From NCBI GenBank assembly GCA_036924255.1, contig JAUPFN010000001.1, positions 12,659,147 through 12,723,146 of the forward strand: a DNA stretch of 64,000 bases, given 5' to 3'. Positions 1-11,109 of the stretch are shown one piece after another. The DNA is from Apodemia mormo. Taxonomy: Eukaryota; Arthropoda; Insecta; Lepidoptera; Riodinidae. The notes below the pieces were generated by a model. It did no database searches. It worked only from the letters and a program-made list of their open reading frames with translations, and was not told the origin of the DNA. Both the position numbers and the translations under genes were made by a program. Position 1 is the first letter of the stretch. Each line of letters starts with the position of its first letter.

Positions 1-120
1 GGATAGTTTATGTAAAGTATTAGTGTAATACTTTACATAACTATTTACTATAAATACGTCTTTAATAAAATGAGGTTTTCGGATTTAATCAATTCTAATT
101 AGTAATCTAGTCTAACAGCT

Positions 121-251
121 GAGCCCCACTGTTGGAAACAAGCTTCCAACACGGGTGACCTTGGTGGGAGGCTTGTGGAGTTCAGATGAATTTTTGTTGC
201 AAACAAGTAGTGGGGACCCATATGAAGGGCTTGTTTTCAACAGTGAGGCTC
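121..251. repeat. MITE-like hairpin, 131 bp
   Basis: The ends 121-143 and 229-251 are inverted copies matching at about 21 of 23 positions (GAGCCCCACTGTTGG at the left, GAGCCTCACTGTTG on the reverse strand at the right). The interior is not coding. It is read as a small non-autonomous inverted-repeat element; no clear target-site duplication was found, so the family is unknown. Confidence 0.5.
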
Positions 252-254
252 GGC

Positions 255-372
255 TTTAATAGTTTTACTTATTCCTGCCGCAATAGCGACAATGTTTGTC
301 ACGGGTCCCTGTTTGAAGATTAAAGGAAGCCGGTAAACTTATACACGTGGCATTACCGTCCCTGGCACATTT
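255..372 (+). repeat. Family B retroposon, internal fragment
   Basis: It matches the middle of the family B copies at 5216, 13338 and 45522: TTATTCCTGCCGCAATAGCG, then a GCCGGTAAACTTAT block, then GTGGCATTACCGTCCC. Both ends are missing. Confidence 0.6.
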
Positions 373-1768
373 ATTACAACGAACCTTTTGACTATGAACC
401 TAGCATTAACAAGTTATGCTACATCACACGCATGCAGAGGCTTGGTATACGTCCACAAGCTCCAAGCCTTTACAAACCCTTGGATGCCATTTACATGCTT
501 CCGATGCAAGTGCGTTAGTGTGTTTCGGACATGCAAGCAAAGTGGACGTTGAAATTATGTTGGCTATTGTGTTTTGTCGGCATATTTTTATTCAAAACAG
601 TATTATACAACAATATTTAAGAAATATCTCTTTAGAAGAAAAGATAGTGGATGTAAAAATCCATACAAACCGTAACTGCGACACCAAACAAGCGCCAAAA
701 TGTAAAAGTAAATGCATTCAAGCGCTTGGCGCAAGCTTCCTTTGATCTGTATTCAAAAACTGACACCCGAGCGAATTGGCGACAAGCGTTCCCAAGCACT
801 CGCAAACTAAGCCAAACACTCCATTTTGCCAAGCGTGTAAATGAGGTATTAGGGGGCTGTAGGTGATGGTTGTCGCTTTTCCCTCGAGAGATCCATTGGC
901 TTTTTGTCTATCTTGTGATTAAAAAATCTTAAAGTAGTACATTTATTTTCTTGCATTGTTATACGAAGATTATAACCCACACTCTCAGCGGACCCTGTCA
1001 TATTTTATCGTTGATATGAGATCTTAACAAAGTGCTGTCTGCTTGATTAATGGACGGCAAACACATGACGCAATGATGACCATAACTCATAATAATTTGT
1101 TTTCCTACCTAGGTGACTCATTTGGTCCCAAAAAAATATAACAGACTAGCTGAACCGCGCAGCTTCGTCCGCTTCCAATAACGTAATAAAAATACTATTT
1201 TTTATTAGGTACGTTATTGGCCGCTAGGCTACACGCGTGATCATATGATTCTCTTAATAACCGTCCCGGCAAGAGTGACCTTAACTTTGGAAATGGAACC
1301 TTTGGCTTCCATCCACTTATCTGTCTTCGTGGACCGCGCCACCAACACATTTGCGAGTTACAACCAAACTTGGGAAGGCTGTTTTCTATTTTATATATCA
1401 CGTGGTAGTAGAAGCAATGAAGACGTTCTGGTTGCACCCAAAATACGCTCCAGCAAGACCAAACACCATTAACGGGTCTTCTCTATTCCTTTTCACCAAG
1501 CCACAACGTTTGAGCCAGGCTTCCAAAATAAGTACCTACCCCCAGCTTGTCGCTACGCTAAAATACAGGTGCTTTTCTTATTCTATAATCTTCGTTTGCA
1601 TTTTTTTACAAGTGTACAATTATACACATTGTTCCGATTAACTGTAGTTTTTATTAATCCAAATCCACGACGAATAGTATTACTATTCAATATTGCGTGC
1701 GTCAATTACGAACATTTTATTTTAATATTAAAACACACACGAAATATCTAAACTTTAATATAAAAAAG
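373..1768. other. No recognisable gene
   Basis: Short open frames (for example 416-745 plus, 1195-1437 minus) show no family resemblance and no coding context. A short imperfect inverted repeat around AATAACGTA lies at 1178-1220, next to a CGCGCAGCTTCGTCCGC tract at 1156-1172 that resembles the end of family C. Confidence 0.4.
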
Positions 1769-2022
1769 TATCTTCACGCCCGTATCCTCAAAGTGGTAGG
1801 CAGAGGTACCTCAAGTGCACCCACGATTAGACGAAGATACTTGGTCCTACAAATATAATAGGTGGCAAGTCTGTCGCCAGGCAGGCACGTTTCAATCCCG
1901 GGCAACATTGTTTTTATCAGAAAACTAAAAAAAAACACATTTTTTATTGGACGACCTGCGAATCGAACCCAGGACCTTACGTGGTCAACACCAATGCCGG
2001 ACCACTAGATCACAGAGGCGAT
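1769..2022 (-). repeat. Family A tRNA-derived SINE, diverged copy
   Basis: It aligns along its length with the copies at 10024, 43399 and 55654. On the minus strand it starts with a tRNA-like head (GTGATCTAGTGGTCC, then a B-box-like GGGTTCGATTCG) and ends with GGGCGTGAAGATAC. It has several substitutions against the other copies, so it is older. Confidence 0.75.
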
Positions 2023-3473
2023 CAAAATTTTATATTTATAACATATTATTTATTTTTATTATATTTTATTTTGATATTAACTGGTACTATTGAACTATCG
2101 ATAGTACAAAGTATTAATAGTATTGAACATCTTGATGGAATCAATCAAAATTTCTACAATATATTTTACTAGCAATACCATCGACACATTTGATACTCTG
2201 TTTATCTCTAACGATTAATACTATCGATATATTCGATAATTTATTTATTTTCAATGATCAATACTATCGATCCAGTAGGATTACATCGATACAATAGTCA
2301 TACCTACTTTAATAATCGGTAGTAAATATCAATGGTACAGTAACTACCTACATCAGAATCGATATTATGGCGTTTTAGCTTTAGAAAAACTATCGACTTT
2401 TCGCACCAGTAGAACAAAAGACAATCGACACGCCCCATTAAATATAATGTGATTAATGTTTATTTTCGTGCTCATAATAATATTTTAATTATCCGCAACT
2501 CATTTTTCCGCAAATCTCCAGTGATTATAATGCTTTTTAATAGCGCTAAATTACGAAAAAATAATTCAACTCCTAAATGCTGTGGTAAGGTCTCGATATT
2601 TCTTAATAACTAGAAACAAAATATGCTCGTTAAAAATAACAAGTAACTGTCTTTAGTTACTCTCCAACGAAATGAAACTATCAGCTAACGTTTAATAGAT
2701 AAATCTTCTATTCCCCGAGGAACAAGCGACATGGCCGCTCGTAAAACACTACAGAATTAACGAAATTAAATAATGTACAGCTAACAACCTATCAAACCAA
2801 CAATGATGTAAAAACAAACAATGTTTCCTCTTATTTCTTTATTAATTCTATCCCCGATAGAAATATCTAGGGATTCGGAGTAACTTATTGAACAAATAGT
2901 TAATAACATAGGTGTAACATAACAATATACCTTTAGGTGTTTTTGTTTCAATGAATATAAGTTTTAAATCAAAATCTTTGGACCAACGAGCAATTACTTG
3001 CATTTGACATAATTTTGACATATTTCAATTATTTACACAGTTTTCTCAGGCTGACATATAAGCGTGTTGGTGTTATTTTCAACCGATTTCCTAATAAGGA
3101 AGAAAGGTGTTCTCAATTTGGCTGTATTTTTTATGTTTCTTGTCTTAGAACTCGGTCATTTATTAAACGATTTGGATTTTTTTTGTAGGGAGAGTATACT
3201 TCCTATTTGGTCCCTTGTAAATTTTGGTGAAGGTCTGATCTAAGGTTCCACCAATACGGAAGCGTTTAAATTTTATTGCGTTTAAATTATGTTAACTATA
3301 AATATCCCTTATATACTTGCTATCGCAATTTTGGGGATAAGGCAGGCTAAGTAAAATGATGGATGAAACATTATATCCTAACCACACAGATAGCAGCATA
3401 CGAAGACTATCTTCGCTGTTTATTGGCGGTGGCTATGGTGATCTCGTTGGATAACCAGAACCATATACTTTTT
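2023..3473. other. AT-rich non-coding stretch with TATCGATA cluster and a family E fragment
   Basis: Between 2093 and 2400 there are about six matches to ATCGAT, several inside ACTATCGATA contexts. From 3085 to 3260 there is a diverged repeat with AACCGATTTCC, TTCTCAATTTGGCTG and TTAGAACTCGGTCA blocks, related to 45415-45495 (family E). No reading frame of interest was seen. Confidence 0.4.
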
Positions 3474-3804
3474 TGTTATATCGCAAGCAGATGGGTCTCC
3501 TGATGGAAAGAGTCAACCATGGCCTGTAGACACCAAAGGTGTTAATAGTGCGTTGCTATCTTGTGGCGAGGTCTAATGCCACATGCATAAGTTTACCGGC
3601 TACCTTACCCTCCAAACCGGAACACGACAGTGACAGGCACCAGACCCGAGGTGGTACCAGACCCGGGCGAGACAATGCAGAACTCTACCACCTAGCAGCC
3701 ACGATGGTAGTTACTCGTATAGCTAATCGATCGCCTTTTACGACCTGCCTGGCAGAACGGCAGTTGGCCTATTCTTCAAAGGAGCGCGGGACCAACACGG
3801 AGAA
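3474..3804 (-). repeat. Family B retroposon, nearly full length
   Basis: On the minus strand it starts at CCGTGTTGGTCCCGCGCTCC, runs through the CTGCCAGGCAGGTCG, GGTAGAGTTCTGC and GCCGGTAAACTTATGC blocks and ends near CATCTGCTTGCGATATAA. This is the typical 5'-to-3' order of the family. Confidence 0.75.
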
Positions 3805-3858
3805 ATACTTATTTCCTATTCTATAGTATAAAAAATACACACACATGTTTATGTTATA

Positions 3859-4098
3859 CTAGCTGTGCCCGTGACTTCGTCCGGGTGGAAAATTTTCTAA
3901 AATAAAAATCCCGGAATTTTATCCGCATAGTACCTGTTTCCGTGGAATTTCCGGAATAAAAAATATCCCATGTCCTTTCTCGGGTTTAAAACTACCTACA
4001 TATCAAATTTCATCCAAATCAGTTGTGGTTTAGGCGTAAAGAAGAGACACACAGACAGACAAACAAAGTTACTTTCGCATTTATAATATTAGTATGGA
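3859..4098 (-). mobile_element. Family C CTAG-ended element (Helitron-like), complete
   Basis: On the minus strand it starts TCCATACTAATATTATAAATG and ends GGGCACAGCTAG, with A before and T after, which is the insertion pattern of Helitrons (5' TC, 3' CTRR, between A and T). It carries the conserved blocks for ACAGACAGACAAAC and ATCAAATTTCATCCAAATC on the plus strand. Such sequences are very common in Lepidoptera and are sometimes classed as SINEs, so the class is uncertain. Confidence 0.6.
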
Positions 4099-4424
4099 TT
4101 TATTCCTACGGCACATGTTAACAACTTTTAAAAGTTTCTTTTATATCTAGCGCACTGAATGATTAGTTTTTTTACTACTTATAAATTCCGTTTAGGTACA
4201 ATTTCATTGTTTGAAGTAAATTATTTTGTTTTAGTCTTGTTAGTTCTCAAACTAAAACGCTATTCTACTATATAACAAACAAGTAGATATGAAACCAGTT
4301 CTTCTTTGACGTATGTTTTGAATGTTTCAGAAATTCAGTTGTTGTCGACGTGATTTTGTATAACGACCACAAAAAAGTCACTTCTTAGTTCACAAATCAA
4401 TTTTGTATTTCTAAACATCGCTAT

Positions 4425-4765
4425 CAGTGTAGGTACCGATGGGAGGGATACGCTGTGCCGCGCTCCCGGCTGCATGCACTGCACGCTGCTGCACCACCGT
4501 CTTGGCGGTAGTGGTGGTGGTGCAGCCATCTTGCTTATTTCTCCCGTGAAACAGCTTTGCTGTATTTCGGAGAGACCAGCAAGACAGGCAGTGTAATTAC
4601 TGGCACCGAGGCTTAACACCTTATGTCTCAGGATAAGCAACACGCGAATGGAATACCTGGTCTAGTTCCAGCCCAGGTATCCCAGTTTTGTTCATTGGCG
4701 ACGTCGACCACTTACCATCAGGTGGCACATCTGCCAGTTTGCCTATCTCAATAACATATAAAAAG
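4425..4765 (+). repeat. Family D A-tailed retroposon copy
   Basis: GC-rich for this window. It contains GAGGCTTAACACCTTATGTC and ends TTACCATCAGGTGGCACAT, TTTGCCTATC, ATATAAAAA. The 3' part matches, in opposite orientation, the repeat at 42300-42420. The arrangement suggests a retroposon with an A-rich tail. No coding sequence was recognised. Confidence 0.55.
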
Positions 4766-4769
4766 CAAT

Positions 4770-5215
4770 TGAGTTTACTTAAAACACGACGAAACTTAAT
4801 GAAAAAAGATAGAAAAAGAAAAACTTTTAAACTTGAACTTAAACTAATGCAAGAAACTTTATGATATAATAAGATTTAGTAGTTAGCTATGAGATTCAGA
4901 TCGTAAGAATTGGGTCATAGTTTCGATTACTAGGTCGATAAAAAAAAGGTTTTTAATTTTTTTTATGTTATCCTAGAAAATCCAATCCTCATTAGCATCT
5001 CAGAGTCTTGTAATAATACCACTGTACCTTAGATAACCACCTAAAACTTTTGGTCCCAGTTACCGCAAAAGCAAGTAGAAGAAAGCAATAAACAAGCCAC
5101 TGGTCGTGGTAAATCAAGTGTCTTTGGATGTTCGGTTCACTCTGCCGATGGAGTAGCTACAACGGAACTAACATGATATTTATTAATCTACTTTATCTTT
5201 ACATATGTATATACC
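4770..5215. other. No recognisable feature
   Basis: AT-rich sequence. No long reading frame, repeat boundary or RNA gene was recognised. Confidence 0.4.
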
Positions 5216-5580
5216 CCGTATTGATGCGGGCCTTCTTTGGAGAATAAATAGACTACTTGTCATTTTGCTAGGCAGATCGTAATAGGCGAAGAGTAACTAT
5301 GCGTGTCACTACCATCGTGATCACTCGGTGGCAGAGTACCGCAACGTCTCGGCTGGGCATAGGTATAGTACCACCGCCTTACCTGTTCCTGGCGCAATAG
5401 CGTCAATGTTTTTCACTGTCGTGTTCTGATTTGGAGGGTAAGGTAGCCGGTAAACTTATGCATGGTGCATTGCTATCCCGCCACACGGATAGCAATGCAC
5501 CATTAATATCTTTAGCCTATCTGTGTCTAAAGATGATGGTTTCTTTTTCTGTCTGAAGAGCCATTTGCTTATTTGCTAAT
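5216..5580 (+). repeat. Family B retroposon, nearly full length
   Basis: It starts near GTATTGATGCGGGCCTTC, followed by the CTAGGCAGATCGTAA, GGCAGAGTACCGCAACG and GCCGGTAAACTTATGCAT blocks, and ends at the ATTTGCTTATTTGCTA block. The middle contains a local duplication of the ATAGCAATGCACCATTA segment. Confidence 0.65.
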
Positions 5581-5810
5581 CTTAAATATGTTTATCACAC
5601 TGTTTCGCACTACGTGGCAAGTCGGCAAATCAAGCAACTAAGTGACGTTGCCGCGCAAAGACGTTTTAATGTGTGTGCTGACTGCTGCGCCACGAATCAC
5701 GCACATTCATGTGATCCGCGTAATGTAAAAACCGCTCTAATTATAATAATTAAAAAAACTGCCTAAATATCATCACGCCCGATTCCCTCATAGGGTAGGT
5801 AATCAATGAG

Positions 5811-5997
5811 AACCTCCTCCGTTTTGGTAAATCGATTAAAAATAGACCTCTTATTAAAATATATTAAAAAATATTAAAAGTCATCACAAATGTAGTTTGA
5901 TATTAATTAATATTCCACTTGTTATTATAATTTAAACGTTGTAACTGCATAAACCGACTTCCAATCTCGTATATTTCGGAACCTTAGATCAGAGCTT
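5811..5997 (+). repeat. Direct repeat unit 1
   Basis: A roughly 190-bp unit with blocks GAGAACCTCCTCCG, GATTAAAAATAGACCTC, TTATAATTTAAACG and CCGACTTCCAATCTCG. It recurs in the same order at 6098-6420, where a small inverted-repeat element interrupts the second copy. Confidence 0.55.
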
Positions 5998-6097
5998 AAC
6001 TAAATTTATATGGTATTTAATATTTACTAAACAAAAAGAATAATTTTCCGATCGGTCAATAAATGACCAAGATAACGAAAATAAAAATAGTAAAATT

Positions 6098-6420
6098 GGG
6101 AACCTCCTTCTTATTGGTAAGCTGATTGAAAATAGAGCTCTTTTAGTTACATTGACACAAGGAAATAAATTTATCACAAATCTTTGACATTATAATACGT
6201 TCGCGTTAAGTACGCAGTGAGTCATCATTATCCGCTGACCCATAAATCAATCTAATTACCCGAAATTTAATTATGAGTGATTTTATTGGTGATCGGCTGA
6301 TAACGTGAACTGCATTCTTAACGCGAACGTTCTGTAATTCTACATATTATTGTAATTTAAATGCAATAAAACTACAACAACCAACTTACACTCCTGTATC
6401 TCTGAAACTTTGTATCTGAT
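6098..6420 (+). repeat. Direct repeat unit 2, interrupted by a MITE
   Basis: It carries the same ordered blocks as 5811-5997 (GGGAACCTCCTTC, GATTGAAAATAGAGC, TTGTAATTTAAATGC, CCAACTTACACTCCTG), with an inserted hairpin element at 6198-6330. Confidence 0.5.
6198..6330. repeat. MITE-like inverted-repeat element, 133 bp
   Basis: The ends are perfectly inverted over 14 bp (ACGTTCGCGTTAAG at 6198 and its reverse complement ending at 6330). The similarity continues inward with mismatches through a GCAGT...CACC block on each arm. It lies inside direct repeat unit 2 and is absent from unit 1, which supports it being an insertion. Confidence 0.6.
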
Positions 6421-7314
6421 CATTACCAAAATATAAGTACAAACAAGAAGTATACAGGTTGACTAGTAAAAGATTGAAGGACACGATAATAGGCTTGTGT
6501 CCACTAAGAATGAATCGAATATATTGCAGTTTTTAATGATTAATATTATGATATGTAGATAACAAAAAACTAAAATATTTGTTGTAAAAACTAGCAAAAA
6601 GCAGACCTTTGTAAGGGCTCGCAAAGTTATACTACCTAGTAATATTGTTAGGGAAATATTGTTATAAGAATTACATATTTTAATATAATATGGTCTTTGT
6701 TTATAATTATCTAACCTAAAGAAATCCAGCGTATTTTTACCCAAACATATTCGCATCAAAGGCGCCGTAAGGCGTCTAGGGGGGGCGCAGGAAAATATAA
6801 CTAAAATAAAAAAACATGTTTCGAAGACTACATTTTTTTAGTTCTTACTAGAAAAATTCTTTAAAATTTTCTTGATTTATCTACACAGAACAAATATAAA
6901 GGTTATTTACATATTTTACATCATATTTTTTGGTCTACCTATATTATAGTATGATATGCCTATAATATTATGTAGCAACTGAAGATCCATCTCGCGCCAC
7001 CACTTCGCCTTAAAGTCTAATATTGATATAGAAATCCATTTTTATTTATGGTAGCTTTCTTGTAAAAGAATTTTCAAGGAAAAATAGGTATTAAAAATGA
7101 AATGATTTTATAAACACATTTTTAAGATTCCGCTAAGATAATAGTTTTTATTTTTTTTCTAAAATCGGGAAGTTCCTGTATTCACTCCGATTTTCGAAAT
7201 CAAAAAATGTTTTATTTAATTAACTTTCAAAATTTTTAGAATTAATATTAGACTCACCGCAAGCATGAAGAATTGGCGGTAGAGACTCAGTGAATAAATT
7301 TCTCGAATTTTTCT
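6421..7314. other. No recognisable gene
   Basis: AT-rich sequence. The 98-codon minus-strand frame at 6463-6759 has low complexity and no recognisable motif. A short GC-rich patch with GGGGGGCGCAGG lies at 6780-6790. Confidence 0.4.
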
Positions 7315-7532
7315 CTCAGAGAAACCCTCGGGGTTCAAACCCCGAGTCAGACAAATCAAAAATGTGTTTTTTTTAATTTTCTAATAAAAACAACGGTACC
7401 CGGAATTGGAAAAGTGCCCGGTTGGTGATAGGCTGGTCACCTATCATATTGTGGCACTAAGACGTATATTCGGCTAATCATGATGCACACGTTGTACCTC
7501 TGCCTACCTCTTCGGGGATATGGGCATGAATA
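7315..7532 (+). repeat. Family A SINE, diverged, 5'-incomplete
   Basis: It begins at a B-box-like GGGGTTCAAACCCCGAG and continues with TGGAAAAGTGCCCGGTTGG, GTGATAGGCTGG and CTCTTCGGGGATATGGGC, in the order of family A read 5' to 3'. It ends 66 bp before the TTAA-bounded element at 7598. Confidence 0.65.
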
Positions 7533-8494
7533 TACTTTTTTTAGCTTTTTACCCTCGGGCTAAGATTGGAAATTGATCTCAATAATATATTAATTAATTA
7601 ATACACTTATACTATTTCACAATAATCATATTGTGAAAAATCTGATAATGGTTGACCTTGCAGGTCATCCCTGAAACTTCCCGCTAAATTAAGGTATTTT
7701 AAGCTCAAAAGAGTAAAAACTATAAGCATAGATATTTTCAGTTCAAACGTCTATTTTAATAAAAATGGCAGTATATTGATTTTTGAAAAGCTGTATGTTT
7801 TGGAAACGATGATCGATTTTGATCTTTCAAATCGCATTCAACTGAATTTAAATATTGATTTAGCTAAATAATCGGTAGATTCAAAAATTTTTAAGCAAAG
7901 TCAAAAAACATTTTTTTCAAAAATTTTTGCCATTGATAGATCCCAAACAAATTGATCGATTTTTATCCAATTAACGGTACTTGACGCAGTTTTTAAAGGA
8001 GAAAAGCTGATAACATTTTGAAGTCATCGGTATATTAGCCTGAAAGTTATTTCAAAAATATTAAGTAAGTTTGTTAAAAACAACATAATTTTAATATTTG
8101 AAAAGTTGTAACTTTTGAAAATAAGAATCGATTTTGATTTTTTAAACGGCATTCGACGCAATTTTTTAGTACTAAAATATCGTAGAATACTAAAAAATTA
8201 TTGGTTGAAATATTTCGAAGTTATGCCGACAAAACACTTATTTCAAAATTTTTTGTCGATTACTTCCAAACAGATAAACCGATTTTGATACAATTTGTGC
8301 ATTAGACGTAATTTTTTGAGGAATAGAGCTGATTAATTTTTGTACTCAATCGTTACTTAATATACCGAATGAGTACAAAAAAATGTTAAAAGTCATATTA
8401 AAAATAATCTGTTTCACCAAAACTTTTTTGAGTTTTTTCAAAATTTCTCAAAATCCCTTGGACCCATTTGGTTCAAATTTTCAGGAAGTATAAT

Positions 8495-8630
8495 GGCTAA
8501 TTGCACTAACATTGTCTTAGCTTAGAACAATCCTAAATATTATGTTGTTACGTTTTCTTCATTTAAGACTAAAAGTGACAACATACTATTTAGGATTGTC
8601 ATAAGCTAAGACATTGTTAGTGCAATTGGC
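8495..8630. repeat. Hairpin element with ~55-bp arms
   Basis: The arms 8495-8550 and 8576-8630 are inverted copies with only a few mismatches (core GCACTAACA...TGTCTTAGCTTA). The loop is about 25 bp. It lies within the TTAA-bounded element and may be a nested MITE or part of its own structure. Confidence 0.65.
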
Positions 8631-8728
8631 AATTAGTTGAACGGAATCCAATCGAATGCCATCATCCGCGTTTCGATCGTCGGTCGTCGGTCGGAACGGC
8701 GTCCAGCCGTTCAAAAGTTATGAGATGT

Positions 8729-8815
8729 TTACATACACACAAACACACACACACACATACACACACACACATACACACACACACACATACATACATACAT
8801 ATATACATACACACT
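8729..8815. repeat. (CA)n/(CATA)n microsatellite
   Basis: Repeated ACAC tracts interrupted by CATA units, passing into CATACATACATACATATATA. Confidence 0.9.
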
Positions 8816-9013
8816 GACGTCATCGCGAAAATAATCGAAAAAGGTTCCTAGGGCCTCAAAACGTAGACATCTGGTGAAAACTCGATTTGTGAAAAAAGGA
8901 GCAAAATTAGTATTAAATGTAATTAGTAGTAAAACTTCTTTAAAAGTAATTAGTAGTAAAACTTCCTAATATCTACATACGTAGCGGGAAGTTTAAAAGT
9001 ACAAGTGTATTAA

Positions 9014-10015
9014 TAGATTAATATTGTATTAAAATTGAGTGAATGAAAATGAATTAAATGTATTTAAAGTACTACGCCAAAGCTTAAAGTGCGATATTTT
9101 AGTATGGCTTTATATCGCATTTTTAGGTTTATTTTATAGGTATATTCTAGTGTAGATTTGTAGTATTTTAACTCCTTAGTTTTATAATAGATGGCGTTAA
9201 TAGTAATAAAATTCTAATACAAAATGTATCTTCTATTTTTTTTAATGTTTATAAAATGATATTTTAATTGTAGATCATATCTAGACATGAATTTAAATTA
9301 CCACGTCAAAGCTCAAACCTAAAAGTGTGATACTTTTTCCGTAAAATGTACCACAAAAGTGCATAGAAAGTCGCCTAGTGTATAAGGATTAATAACATTT
9401 TTAAGACATAAATTCGGAAAACACGTGACAGTGAACGCAAATCTGGAAGTGCTACGTCACACCGTGGTAAAACGTCATCTTGATGTAGTAAGTTTCGTAG
9501 AAACCACAGAGTAATGTGACCATGACAGTCCAGAGCATTTTCGCGCCAAATTTTAATTTCGATTCTAAAACACGATTTTTTATGTATAAAAATACGTTAT
9601 TTAACAAAAAATAAAAACAAATAGTTTTTTGGTTAACATATCAAAGAAACCTGAATTATAAAGCAGTTTTTCAAATTTTGTCAACTAGCCTATTAATGGT
9701 CATAATATGTAACCAATAAAATTATATTAAAAAAAAAAGAGAATATATTATAACACAAATATTTTTATGGGATTATTAGGTCAAAATTTAAGCAACCATT
9801 TTTTTGCGTACTCGGTATCAACAACCTCCTTCTACTACTATATATCCTGTATAGTCTTCTATCAATCAACCTGTGTATCAACACTTTCAAACATAGCAAG
9901 AATTTTCCAAATCTATCTCGAAGTCTTCAAGTAATCAGGGAACACACATAAACAACAAAAAACTTTTACTTATATCTGGAATAGATTAAAAAACAATTCA
10001 TAATGCGAACATTGT
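9014..10015. other. No recognisable feature
   Basis: AT-rich non-coding sequence without long frames or clear repeat boundaries. Confidence 0.4.
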
Positions 10016-10023
10016 TCACTGTG

Positions 10024-10275
10024 TATCTTCACGCCCATATCCCCGAAGGGGTAGGCAGAGGTACAACAAGTGCACCCACGATTAGCCGAAGATACTTGGT
10101 CCCACAATGTGATAAGTGGCAAGCCTATCGCCAACCGGGCACTTTCCAATCCCGGGCAACTTTGTGTTTCTCAGAAAACTGAAAAAACACTTTTTTTATG
10201 TGCCCGACCTGGGAATCGAACCCGGGACCTCATGTGGTCGACGCCAACGCTGGACCACTAGACCACAGAGGCGAT
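10024..10275 (-). repeat. Family A tRNA-derived SINE, full length with TSD
   Basis: On the minus strand it begins with a tRNA-like head containing GTGGTCTAGTGGTCC (A-box region) and GGGTTCGATTCCC (B box, plus-strand 10211-10223). It continues through a body with CCCGGTTGGCGATAGGC and ends GGGCGTGAAGATAC. An exact 11-bp duplication TCACTGTGTAT lies on both sides (10016-10026 and 10277-10287), so this is a real retroposition event. Confidence 0.85.
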
Positions 10276-10512
10276 ATCACTGTGTATTATGATTTATGAT
10301 ACATGTCTGCAATACTCTCGTATTCTTTGTTAAACAAAATACTGAATACAGCGAGCACAGCTCGTTCTTTATGGGTACCAGCTCGCAATAAACAAGGCAA
10401 CCTACCGGCGCTTAGATAACATGCACAGTTCGTGCCGTTCTCACGAGGTGTTACATAATCCATTTTAGTGAGAAATGTTAGATTGCGCATACGTGTGCTT
10501 TGGAACAACATA

Positions 10513-10920
10513 TCTATATATATAAAAGTCAATTGCTGTTCGTTAGTCTCGCTAAAACTCGAGAATGGCTGGACCGATTTGGCTAATTTTGTTTTTAAAA
10601 TATTCATGGGGGTTCAGAGTGCTAAGTGTGAGTTGTTTTTCTTTTCGCATTCGATCGTGAGCGCGTTTCGAGTTTACTAGGAATTTGTATGTGATTTGTA
10701 CAGCGCCACCTAGTGGTAAACTGGTTTCTCACGTTTACCACTAGGTGGCGCTGTACAAATCACATACAAATTCCTAGTAAACTCCAAACGCGCTCACGAT
10801 CGAATGTGAAAAGAAACACTCACACTTAGCACTCAGATTAGGTTTAAAAGGTGAAAAAATGTAAAAAAAAAGGAAAAATAGACACAAAGCTGGCAGAACA
10901 ACGTTTACCGGGTCAGCTAG
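10513..10920 (+). mobile_element. Non-autonomous Helitron, copy 1
   Basis: It starts TCTATATATATAAAAGTC after an A and ends GGGTCAGCTAG before a T, the expected Helitron ends. The first ~100 bp and last ~30 bp match copy 2 (10921-11109). It carries a long internal palindrome at 10617-10834 that copy 2 lacks. It is joined base to base to copy 2. Confidence 0.75.
10617..10834. repeat. Near-perfect long inverted repeat inside Helitron copy 1
   Basis: The left arm 10617-10721 and right arm 10733-10834 are almost identical inverted copies of about 100 bp around an 11-bp loop. Each arm includes GCGCCACCTAGTGG and its complement. This could be a captured MITE or an inverted duplication formed in the Helitron. 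Confidence 0.75.
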
Positions 10921-11109
10921 TCTATATATATATAAAAATCAATTGCTGTTCGTTAGTCTCGCTAAAACTCGAGAACGGCAGAACCGATTTTGTTAATTTT
11001 GGTTTTTAATTAATTGTTGAAGTCCAAGGAAGGTTTAAAGGGTGAGAAAATATAGAAATAAAAATAAGAGTAGTTAAAAAGGCAGAACAACCTTTGCCGG
11101 GTCAGCTAG
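10921..11109 (+). mobile_element. Non-autonomous Helitron, copy 2
   Basis: It starts TCTATATATATATAAAAATC immediately after the CTAG of copy 1 and ends TTGCCGGGTCAGCTAG before a T. It shares the ATTGCTGTTCGTTAGTCTCG block with copy 1, is 189 bp long and has no coding capacity. Confidence 0.75.

Larger units (their letters stand above)
7598..9013. mobile_element. TTAA-bounded non-autonomous element, 1.4 kb
   Basis: TTAA stands at both outer ends (7598-7601 and 9010-9013). Next to it are inverted ends TACACTTATACT (left) and, on the reverse strand, TACACTTGTACT (right), then a second inverted pair AAACTTCCCGCT at 7674 and AGCGGGAAGTTT at 8983. TTAA duplication is the hallmark of piggyBac-type transposons. 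No transposase frame is present. The interior holds at least four diverged copies of a CGATTTTGAT...GACGCAATTTTTT block, a separate hairpin (8495-8630) and a CA-rich microsatellite. The boundaries are seen directly; the class is inferred. Confidence 0.6.

Noticed and set aside
416..745. 109-codon frame as a gene
   Set aside because: No recognisable domain; the flanks are repeat fragments and no start context or partner exon is visible.
10070..10261. Open frames within family A copies (also 43405-43687 and 55700-55974)
   Set aside because: The same short frames recur because the SINE recurs; there is no protein family.
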